Shown here: in pieces, positions 41,936 through 50,960 of the stretch
How the letters are laid out: each line of letters starts with the position of its first letter
Numbering within the stretch: the first letter of the stretch is position 1
NCBI RefSeq assembly: GCF_018294505.1
Contig: NC_057801.1
Location: 433,974,741-434,038,740, forward strand
Source of the DNA: Triticum aestivum
Lineage: Eukaryota; Streptophyta; Magnoliopsida; Poales; Poaceae
Reading direction: 5' to 3'
DNA length: 64,000 nucleotides
The notes under the pieces: generated by a model
The model's database searches: none
The model's input: only the letters and a program-made list of their open reading frames with translations
Told to the model about the DNA's origin: nothing
Translations under genes and position numbers: made by a program

Positions 41936-42610
41936 TCAGCGTTGATGTTTTCGTTTTTGAGTTAGCTTCTTTCGCTTCTTGTTCGTCGAAGAATAATTGA
42001 GCCCCTCATTGTGACTTTGCCTTTTCCATGGAGTATGATTTTTCTTAGGTAATGTAGTATTGATTCTTCTTTTGACGTATACTTCATCATCATCGTCATC
42101 TTCCCTCATTAGGTTGCCATACTGATCATAGTCTTCCTCGTTGGCGACTCCATCCATTCCAATGATGTTCCTTTTGCCTCTCCTCATGACAACATGGCTG
42201 GGAGTGCGCGGGTCGGTTATGAAGAAGCATTGTGTCACGTGCTTAGCGTGTACCCATGGCTCGTTTTTTGCGATAGCGTCCACGGTAGCGCTCTTGGCAT
42301 CAGGTATAGTCATGGTAGTGAAATTCCAGTTTTCTCTTTCGACATTCTTAGCCCATCTGACATGGAACATCATCGTGTTGTGCAGTCTAGAGTAGTCAAG
42401 CTCCCAGATCTTCTCTACCCTTCAATAATATCTTTCAGTTGCACCGTTGTCGCTACCGGTAATGCATTCCATCGTCACCCCTGAGTTCTGATCATCACTT
42501 TCCATATCTTTGGCCTCCGTGTAGAACGTGTATCCGTTGATATTGTATGCCTGATAGGTTACGAGGTTGGGCGAGGGGCCATGTGCTAAGGCGTATATGA
42601 GCAATCCGTC
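41936..42610 (-). pseudogene. TNP2-type CACTA transposase, C-terminal part
   Basis: Two frames, 42422-42604 and 41936-42373, join in order. They encode the conserved C-terminal region of plant TNP2-like transposases: 'ALAHGPSPNLVTYQAYNING', then 'MFHVRWAKNVERENWNFTTM' and 'VMRRGKRNIIGMDGVANEED', ending in a Lys/Arg-rich tail. TNP2 binds the termini and catalyses CACTA excision and insertion. A frameshift or stop near 42420 separates the frames. The rest of the protein is cut off at 42611 by the copia D LTR. Confidence 0.88.
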
Positions 42611-44291
42611 TGAAAGGATCGATATAGTTGACTAGAGGGGGGGTGAATAGGCAACTAACAATTTTTAGCTTTTCTTTACCAAATTAAACTTTGCATCAAA
42701 GTAGGTTGTCTAGATATGCAACTAGGTTAGCAACCTATATGATGCAACCAATAAGAACACAGGAAAGCAAAGGATAGAACACAATATATCTTGCACAAGT
42801 AAAGGTAAGAGATAACCAAGAGGGGAACCGATGAAGACGAGGATGTGTTACCGAAGTTCCTTCCCTTTGAGGGGAAGTACGTCTCTGTTGGAGCGGTGTG
42901 GAGGCGCAATGCTCCCAAAGAAGCCACTAGGGCCATCGTATTCTCCTCACGCCCTCACACAATGTGAGATGCCATGATTCCACTATTGGTGCCCTTGGAG
43001 GCGGCGACCGAACCTTTACAAACAAGGTTGGGGCAATCTCCACAACTTAATTGGAGGCTCCCAACGACACCACGAAGCTTCACCACAATGGACTATGGCT
43101 CCGCGGTGACCTCAACCATCTAGGGTGCTCAAACACCCAAGAGTAACAAGATCCACAAGGGATTAGAGGGGGGAATCAAATTTCTCTTGGTGGAAGTGTA
43201 GATCGGGGCCTTCTCAACCAATCCCTAGAAAATCAACAAGTTTGATTGACTAGGGAGAGAGATCGGGAGAAAATGGAGCTTGGAGCAACAATGGAGCTTA
43301 GGGATGGAAGAGGTAGTCCACTAGAGGAATAAGTCACCCCTTTTATAGTCATGGGACAATTCCAACCGTTACCTGCACCACTCAGCCCGCGACCCGTGGT
43401 ACTACCACACCACTGGAGCGGTACTACCGCACGGGCCTGCGGTACTACCGTGGGCGCGGCAGGGCCTGGACCCGACCAGATGAGCACCGATAGGGGGTGA
43501 TAGAACCGCTGGCGCGGTACTACCGCGACCCTATCCGGTACTACCGCATGGCAGGCACCGTCCAGGCATGGTAGGCACGGGATATAAAAAATTACATCCA
43601 TGGCTACATCCGCTGAGATTTTATCTATGCAAAAGTCTGACACGGTACTACCACGAACCAGGTGCAGTACTGCCATGTAGGGCACGGATATAAAAAATTA
43701 CATCCGCCCCTACTTACGCTCATGCCGCTGTGCCTGTCGAGGCTGCACGGTACTACCGCGCCAGAGCACGGTACTACCGCGTAGGGCACGGATGTAAAAA
43801 ATTACATCCGCTCCTACTACCGCGTAGGGCAGCACCTAGCCAGAGCCCATGGTACTACCGCTCAGGACGAGCGGTACTACCGTGCCGGGGCCCGGTACTA
43901 CCGCTGGTGCCTGCGGTAGTACCGCTCTGGGGAGCAGTACTACCGCCAGCCTTTGAACAGCAACAGTGGGAGTCCTTCATTCTGCAGAGACACGGTGAGA
44001 CGGAGGAAACTCCAAAGAGCCAAAGGAAAGGAGGTGCAAAAAGTAACATGTGTACGTGAGATTCCACCCAAACTTTTCCAACGCGGACCCCCTCTTAATA
44101 GTACATCTTTCCTACGACTCAAATCCACCGAAAAGAAACGTAGAGAAACGTCGTCTTCAATTTTCTTTGAGGGGCATCAAATCGTCTTGTGTCCATACAT
44201 GATTTATCTGAGAAGCTCAATGCACACGATTAGTCCGCAAATGCATTGTCATCAATCACAAAAACTACTAAGGGGTAAAAATGGCCTTACA
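42611..44291 (-). repeat. Copia D 3' LTR with palindrome cluster
   Basis: A 1681-bp LTR starts TGAAAGGATCGATATAG and ends GGCCTTACA on the plus strand. At 43390-43960 it holds about 15 copies of the near-palindrome GCGGTACTACCGC and three copies of a second palindrome with arms CGGATGTAA and TTACATCCG (near 43580, 43686 and 43790). A polypurine tract follows at 44292. Confidence 0.8.
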
Positions 44292-44307
44292 ATCTCCCCC
44301 TTTTTGG
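44292..44307 (-). other. Copia D polypurine tract
   Basis: The minus strand reads CCAAAAAGGGGGAGAT directly before the LTR. A second tract, CCAAAGGGGGAGAGAG on the minus strand, lies about 400 bp upstream at 44694-44710. Confidence 0.75.
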
Positions 44308-44760
44308 TGGATTGATGATAATACGGGGATATAAAGTGAGTCAATGACAAACCCACCATCTATAAAATATAGACGGGATCCCCCTAGATGTGTGCATCTC
44401 TAGAGATGTGCTTTGGACTGCACAGCACACATACTAGGATCAACACTCCCCCTATATTTTATAGACAAGGCATCTCTTGCAACAGTATAATCACCACTAA
44501 GAAAGTAGGCAAGATGACGGATATAACTAAGTAACAAAGACAGAAAGATAAGTAGGAGTGCATATGTCTTACACCATATGATAGATAACTTGGTCTTACG
44601 AGCACAAACCAAACAAACTAAACCAAAGCAAACGAGGTTCAACGGACGGAAAGCAAAGCAACAGAGCTAAAACACATGACACGCAAATCCTACACTCTCT
44701 CCCCCTTTGGCATCGAGACACCAAAAAGGCAGAGAGGACACCTACGACATAGGTGGTACC

Positions 44761-45730
44761 TCAGGCTGAAAACGACTCCTCCTCGGACTCAGCAGAAGGA
44801 ATGGTCTGCTCCTCAGAATCAGTCCACTTGTAGCCGTGCTTAGCCATCCAGGCAGCCTCGGGGGTGATGTGCTTCTCGGATCCGCTAGACACCTCCTCGC
44901 CACACGCCCTCAAGATCCTCTTGTCGCGACGGCGACTCTCCTTCTGAGCGACATGTGCCTTGTATTGACCCTGGGTCTGCATGCATAACAACCTCTTCAT
45001 CTTCGTCTTCAGCTTCTTCGCCCAAGAGGGCTCAGTAGAGGGAGGAGTGTAACCAGCAGAATGGTCCTTAGTAGCTTCCTCCTCCTCAATCTCCTCCTCA
45101 TCCACAGCCATCTTGGCAGCCTCGGCATCAGTGGTGGTGTTAGCCCGTTGGCTCTTGATGCGGAGCTTGATGGGCTCATGACGAATCCAGTCGGGGGCTT
45201 CGAACTCATCATTGGGATAGAGCTTCTCCCAAGTCTTGGAGATCAAGTGAAACAGGTAAGGCCCATAGATGGGGACCTTACGGTTGAACACCGAAAACTG
45301 AAGTTGGCACCACATGATATGTGAGACATCAAGTGGTTGAGTCTGAGCCTGACGCGCATCCTCACAAATGAGCATCATATCCACCAGATAGGCATGCACC
45401 TGGCCCATGTCACCAATGCACGGGAAAAGGGTGTTGCGGAAGATCTGATGCATGATGTCAAGGAAGGGGTTCAGCACCCACACCTTCTTCTTGCTAGCAA
45501 GTGTCCTCTCAACAAGGAAGGGCGGGAGCTTGTTCTTGTTGGCAGACTCCAACGGGTGTGTCGAGCCCCACATCTGGAACATGAAGCAAATCCATGAAAT
45601 CCTTCCACTTGGCAGTCATCCGCTGACCATTGGTCATCCATGTCATGGTCCTTGCTTCATCGAAATCGAAGTGGACCGAAGCAAAGAACTAAGCCACAAT
45701 GTCCGAGTCCAAGCCCATGTGAAAGGTAAG
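44761..45730 (-). pseudogene. Copia D extra ORF of the plant-transposon-protein type
   Basis: A 273-codon frame (44761-45582) with recognisable sequence continues upstream to 45730 through a TAG. It contains 'WVLNPFLDIMHQIFRNTLFP', 'HAYLVDMMLICEDARQAQ' and 'PIYGPYLFHLISKTWEKLYP', the pattern of the putative plant transposon protein domain (Transposase_32-like) found in many grass retrotransposons. An acidic and Lys-rich C-terminus follows. The upstream piece includes 'ARTMTWMTNGQRMTAKWKDF'. It sits 3' of where pol should be, as extra ORFs do in SIRE-type copia elements. The function is unknown. It is cut at 45730/45731 by element C. Confidence 0.65.
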
Positions 45731-46202
45731 TGCCGGTGTCAAAACCGGTGGATCTCGGGTAGGGGGTCCCGAACTATGCGTCTAGGCGGATGGTAACAGG
45801 AGACAAGGGACACGATGTTTTTACCCAGGTTCGGGCCCTCTCGATGGAGGTAAAACCCTACTCCTGCTTGATTAATATTGATGATATGGGTAGTACAAGA
45901 GTAGATCTACCACGAGATCAGAGAGGCGAAACCCTAGAAGCTAGCCTATGGTATGATTGTTGTTCATCCTATGGACTAAAACCCTCTAGCTTATATAGAC
46001 ACCAGAGAGGGCTAGGGTTACACAGAGTCAGTTACAATGGGAGGAGATCTACATATCGTATCGCCAAGCTTGCCTTCCATGCCAAGGAAAGTCCCATCCG
46101 GACACGGGACGAAGTCTTCAATCTTGTATCTTCATAGTCCAGGAGTTCGACCGAAGGTCATAGTCCGGTCATCCGGACACCCCCTAATCCGGGACTCCCT
46201 CA
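45731..46202 (-). repeat. Element C 3' LTR
   Basis: A 472-bp LTR starts TGCCGGTGTCAAAACCGG and ends GGGACTCCCTCA. It aligns end to end with the element B LTRs. The TATA palindrome has decayed here (CCCTCTAGC...ACCAGAGAG at 45983-46010). Confidence 0.9.
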
Positions 46203-46633
46203 GTAGCCCCTGAACCAGGATTCAATGACGACGAGTCCGGCGCGCAAATTGTCTTTGGCATTGCAAGGCGGGTTCCTCCTCTGAATACTTCATAGAAGAT
46301 GTTTGAACACAAGGATAGTGTCCGACTCTGCAAAATAAGTTCCACATACCACTGTAGAGAGACTAATATTTGTATAAATCTAATCTACTGACATACTCCG
46401 CAGCGTGGCATCATGCCACGGCCAAGCTTTTATTCGAATCATTTTACTGTCCCACCTCAGCGCGTTTAGCGAGGCGGTTTCCTCGGCACGTCTTGTCAAA
46501 GCAGAGATTGTGTCCCCTTATTCCGGGATTCTCATCAATACGGGCATGGGTAACCCAACCGTGCCATTAATCATGGTGCTTGGGAGATAAGCGACTTTTA
46601 CTAGGCTGGTGGGGGTACATAGTTTTGTCCGCC

Positions 46634-46642
46634 CATATAAGG
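46634..46642 (+). promoter_or_regulatory. TATA box of the C antisense gene
   Basis: CATATAAGG lies 122 bp before the ATG at 46756, the same position as in G1. Confidence 0.55.
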
Positions 46643-46755
46643 GGATAAGAATCCACTCCTTCCATTTACGCCTTCTTCCTCCTTTGCTTATCCATCTCCG
46701 CGCACTCGAGCTCCAGCGCCCAAGTCCGCACTTCCCACCTCAACCTTCTCCAGCC

Positions 46756-47279
46756 ATGTCCGGAGCGGGAGGCAGGTGGATGGCCTCATCTGTCACAGAG
46801 GGGCAAATCAAAGAGTTGAGGAAAGCCGGATACTTGTCCAACGACATGGCGCACCGGCTCCCAGATGAGGGGCAGCTCATCCCCACCCCTAGGCCCCATG
46901 AGAGGGTTGTGTTTCTCCCCCATTTCCTCCGTGGACTGGGCTTCCCACTCCGCCCATTTGTCCGGGGCCTCATGTTCTACTATGGCCTGGATTTCCACGA
47001 TCTAGCCTCGAACTTCATCCTCAACATCTTGGCGTTCATCATTGTGTGCGAGGTCTTCCTCTGCATCAAGCCCCACTTCGGCTTATGGCTGAAGACCTTC
47101 AATGTCAAGCCGAAGGTTGTGGGCAGCCGACAAGCGGAGTGCGGAGGCGCCATGGTGGGCAAGATGCCCAACGTCACATGGCTCGAGGGCTCCTTTGTGG
47201 AAACCATCAAGGGGTGGCAATTGGGGTGGTTCTACATCACCGAGCCACGCGACCCTGAATGGGCGGCGGCCCCCGGATT
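46756..47279 (+). pseudogene. C antisense extra ORF, Transposase_28-type, truncated
   Basis: It starts 'MSGAGGRWMASSVTEGQIKE' and holds the first part of the Transposase_28 domain ('FVRGLMFYYGLDFHDLAS', 'HFGLWLKTFNVKPKVVGS'). It is a close relative of the B antisense gene, with no stop in about 174 codons up to the break at 47279, where the E LTR takes over. Only part of exon 1 survives. The open frame in a truncated copy suggests the lineage kept this ORF functional until shortly before insertion. Confidence 0.8.
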
Positions 47280-48786
47280 TTGTTTCTTTCATAGTTTCAG
47301 TTTCGTTGCTCCGTTTGATTTGATTCTTTTTGCAAACCGGAGTTCTTCAGTTGAACTTTCTGGTTAGATCTCTTATTTAAGTTTTACCCGTGCTTCTAGT
47401 TGAGTGCTTATTGTATGCTTGTTTGTTTGCGATAGAGTACCCGGAGTGCGAAGCATGCTACTGCGAGTCTCTAGGTTTCACGGATCATCAGCAAGGCAAG
47501 TAACACTTTGATCATACCTCTTTACTACCTAGTTTATATTGCATTAGATCAATCCTCACACATTGCATGGTTAGGATCTGATTAACATGTGGCTTTTGGG
47601 AAGTAGATGATGAGGTAGAACCTATTGCCCTGTTTACCTATCAAACCCTTGGGAGTTACTTCTACATTGCTTATATTGCTATGCTATGCTTGTAGACGTG
47701 GTTTGGTTCGAGTGATTCATGACAGATGTGAGTGTTGTTACTTAATGGTTAACTTAAGGTGGCTACTTTCATACACATCTAGGTGGATTTCCTGAAGGCA
47801 CCCTGGAGTACCCAGTGGTTGTCAGGGCACCTGGAGAATCCAGTGTTGCCCTAGGATATCTCGGAGTACCCGTGTGATCATCCTACAGTCTGCCACCCAG
47901 GCTCAAAGGGATCATAAGATTATTCGTGCTAGAAACTTTCGTGTGCAGCCACAAGCTATTATGGGCTCTAGCATAGTTGAGTAAGTTGTAAGACCTCTTT
48001 CAGTGGTGGGCTAGCAGATGTAGGGGAAAGTAGGTGTAACAGTCCACCCAGAGTAAAGAGTTATTGTTTCAGAAAGACTGTGTCTCGATTCTCCGACCAT
48101 GGATGTATTCGAGTCTTGTGGGGAAAAGTGTGCAAACCTCTGCAGAGTGTATAAACTAATCATGGTTAGCTGTGTCCCCGGTTATGGACGTTTTGAGTAT
48201 CTAGTTCTTGGATTATCATGTTGATCTCATCACTCTTAATATAATTTGATTGGGTTTAATGATGATGTTTAATTGGGATTGAGTTGGAGGAACCTTCTCA
48301 ATGTTTAACAACCGCCATGATAGTTAAATAAAATTTATTCCTTTGTTGTAGGGAAAAATTGGCTTTATGCAAAAACTGTAACCATAGAGCTTTCCACCAG
48401 CCATATATGCATGTAGTGATAGCATTTATTCTGTTCATTACTCTATGTGTTACATTGCCAGCATATTCATGTGCTGACCCGTTTCGGGCTGCAACGTTCA
48501 TGTTGCAGACTTTTCAGACGACGAGTAAGGTGCCATAGGTCGTTGTCTTTCACTCAGTGATGCCGTTGGAGTTGATGGACTCACTTTATCTTCCAAGCCT
48601 TCCGCTATTATTGTTTTTGATGGCCTTAAACCTTATTGTAATAAGTTCTCTTTTGAGACATTCGATGTAATAAGTGTGTGATTGCTACTCTGTTATAAAT
48701 CCTCAAGTACTGTGCATGTCAGCATTACCGATCCAGGGATGACACTGATGCACAGAGATCAGACTGTTTGAGGTCTGGTCGCTACA
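47280..48786 (+). repeat. Element E 5' LTR (truncated)
   Basis: It aligns with 55479-56987 and lacks the first 1175 bp of the LTR, including the promoter. It ends GGTCGCTACA just before the PBS. Confidence 0.9.
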
Positions 48787-48789
48787 AGA

Positions 48790-48801
48790 TGGTATCAGAG
48801 C
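48790..48801 (+). other. Element E primer-binding site (initiator Met tRNA)
   Basis: TGGTATCAGAGC, complementary to the 3' end of plant initiator-Met tRNA, lies 4 bp after the LTR end. Confidence 0.88.
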
Positions 48802-48894
48802 ACACGCTGACTGTAGGACACGACCACTAAGCTAAGACCATAAGACACTCTTCTCTACTCATTTCTAACTCCTCCCCCTTTTCTAATCTATAGG

Positions 48895-49623
48895 ATGGCG
48901 GACTCAAGGAACAATTTCACCCAATCGGATGAAGATACACCTTTTTGGACGACATTTGAAGGAAGTCACTAGATACCTGAACATCGGAAGACCAAGCTTC
49001 ACCCGAACCTACACCCCCTCTTTACCAGAAGAGGAGCGTTGGATGATTCGAGTTCAAGTTCCAGGAAGGACGTTCATGCCAGTCACTGAGCCCATAGAGT
49101 TTTCCTTTGACGCACCAACCTAGAGTCTAGGAAAGAGCATGGCAGCCCACATCACCACGGGACACATTGGAGAAGTTTACCACAAGGATCTCAAGGATAC
49201 TATCTACCAGATTTGTGGGCACCAAGATGAGCAATGGGAGATGATCAGCACCAGGAAGGATAGATCTATTGCAGCTTTCATCCTGGAGTTAAATCAGCAC
49301 ATTCGTCGCTAGGAGAACCAGATGTGCACAAGCATGATAGATCTGAAGAAGGCAATGACCAGGATCACAGAGCTGGAGGAAGAACTCAAGTCTACACACG
49401 ATGGATATGAGCGATACTCGTGGAGAAGAACAATGATTTGATGAAGAAGCTAGGAGTATTCATGGGAGACCCCGCACCAGGAGGAGAAGACGACGATTCC
49501 ACTTGCCCGGAGAACTACATCATCATCGATGACACCGACTCAGACCCAAACGATAGCGATGATGACTTTGTCGATGAAGCTGGATCAGATATCATGGAGT
49601 CTTCCACCGATCATTTTTTCTAG
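48895..49623 (+). pseudogene. Element E upstream ORF between PBS and gag
   Basis: From an ATG at 48895 a broken frame can be followed through three frames to 49623. Recognisable parts are 'EEERWMIRVQVPGRTFMP' (49020-49080), 'HIGEVYHKDLKDTIYQI', a helix 'DLKKAMTRITELEEELKS', and an acidic tail with 'DDTDSDPNDSDDDFVDEAG'. Breaks are TAG at 49121 (CTAG, Trp expected), TAG near 49311 (CAG-type) and frameshifts near 48950 and 49405. No known domain is recognised. Its length, clear coiled coil and consistent coding character point to a real accessory gene of this family. Confidence 0.6.
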
Positions 49624-49824
49624 TCGACCACCATATCAGTAGTAGTATTCCCCCATGTATATAGTATAGTCCAAGCACTTCCGTAACAATAGTTAGACCG
49701 CTTGTATGCCCTTGTTTGAAATTGATTGAAGTGGTATGTTTGTGTTTGTCTCATGTGCATATGGGTAGTGTTTTCCCTCTAGACCTCATTCCATTCTATT
49801 TTCTCATCTTTTCTAAACCCTCAG

Positions 49825-49926
49825 GTGCCTCCGAGACGTGACAATGGATTTGCTTTCCCACCGGAGCTCACCCAGTTGATCCAGCAGCAGAATACCTTGA
49901 TGCAGCTACTAGTTCAGAATCAGGGG

Positions 49927-49979
<53 letters not shown>

Positions 49980-49983
49980 AAAT

Positions 49984-50018
<35 letters not shown>

Positions 50019-50960
50019 CCCACCACCACCACCACCTGTTGATCACTTAGCCCGTTTTCTAAGGATAAATCCGTCGGTGTTCTCCAGTAGCACCGAGCCA
50101 ATTGTTGCAGATGATTGGCTCCGCAAGATTGGGGGAGTTGACCACTACAGGATGCACAGATGCGGAGAGAGTGTGTTTTGCCGCACATCAGCTCGATGGA
50201 CCCGCAACATCATGGTGGGAGAATTTCACAGCCACTTACCCCATCGACATTGTCACATGGGACCAGTTTCAGCAAGCTTTTCGTACTGCCCATGTTTTAG
50301 TAGGAGCTATGGCCATGAAGAAGCGTGATTTTTGTAACTTGCGCCAAGGAGGACGCACAGTGTGCCAGTATTTGGATGATTTTAATAAGTTAGCACGTTA
50401 TGCCCCGGATGACGTCGCTACGGATGCAACTAAGCAGGAGAAGTTTCTGGAAGGACTAAATGATGAGCTGAGCATGCAGTTGATGGTGGCAACCTTCAAC
50501 AATTACCAGGAGTTGGTAGATAGAGCTCTCATGATTTACGGGAAGCAGCAGCAGATTGACAACCGCAAGAGGAAGTATGGACAAGGGAAGTACAATTCTG
50601 GAGCACAACAGAGACCCCGTTTTACCCCGAACTCGGGAGGACCCCTTCAACATAACCATGGAGGTCACAATCACAATGGAGGAAGTTCGCATAACCATAG
50701 TGGCCCCAGGAATGGGAATGGTAATGGAGGAAGCAACAGACAGAACCGTTCCAACCCAGCAACACCCGCCAAGAAAGACCTAAGTCACATTACTTGTTTC
50801 AAGTGCGGGAAGAATGGACATTATGCCACGGAGTGTTCTGAAGCAAAGAATGGAAATGGCAATGGAAGCTCTGGGAAGAATCCCAACCCTTTCAACAGGG
50901 GACAAGTGAACCATGTTAACATGGAGGAGGTTGAAGCCCAGCCAGATGCAGTAATAGGTA
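49825..50960 (+). pseudogene. Element E gag: capsid and zinc knuckle
   Basis: It starts 'PPRRDNGFAFPPELTQLIQ' after a CAG|GTG junction; the expected ATG may be the GTG at 49825, or the frame may be spliced. A poly-Asn and poly-Pro tract follows (49928-50035). The capsid core is at 50170-50560 ('[20 protein letters not shown]', '[19 protein letters not shown]'), with a Gly/Asn-rich spacer. A CCHC zinc knuckle '[14 protein letters not shown]' is at 50799-50840. A one-base insertion in a G-run near 50140 breaks the frame between the two halves. Confidence 0.9.
49928..50036 (+). repeat. (AAC)n and (CCA)n microsatellite coding poly-Asn and poly-Pro in gag
   Basis: About 30 AAC/AAT/AAA codons are followed by six CCA/CCT codons. 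It is an in-frame trinucleotide repeat inside Gag and probably variable in length between copies. Confidence 0.9.

Larger units (their letters stand above)
20595..42610 (-). mobile_element. CACTA (En/Spm-type) DNA transposon, interrupted
   Basis: The left end is CACTACTAGGGAAAAGTC, followed by subterminal CTGCTA/TAGCAG-type repeats to about 20820. Coding parts are on the minus strand: a TNP2 transposase C-terminus (41936-42610), and a second gene with a DUF8039-like domain and an Ulp1-like protease region (38567-40831 and 21581-22955). Element A (22956-38566) splits the second gene and copia D cuts TNP2 at 42611. The right terminus would then lie outside the window. Alternatively a degenerate terminus at about 41708 means two CACTA elements abut (see findings). 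Confidence 0.8.
45731..47279 (-). mobile_element. Element C: truncated relative of element B (3' LTR and part of antisense gene)
   Basis: The LTR 45731-46202 belongs to the same family as element B, followed by the PPT and the same antisense gene start. The copy ends abruptly at 47279, where it joins the interior of the element E LTR. Only the 3' LTR end and about 520 bp of the antisense coding region remain. No right-hand TSD can be found; the left flank is GTAAG. Confidence 0.88.

Noticed and set aside
45061..45796. Plus-strand ORFs across the copia D extra ORF and C LTR
   Set aside because: Shadow frames; one crosses the boundary between two different elements.
48790..48801. tRNA gene fragment
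   Set aside because: Only the 12-base primer-binding complement is present; no cloverleaf.
49868..50188. Minus-strand poly-Cys ORF
   Set aside because: Antisense of the (AAC)n microsatellite in gag, not a cysteine-rich protein.
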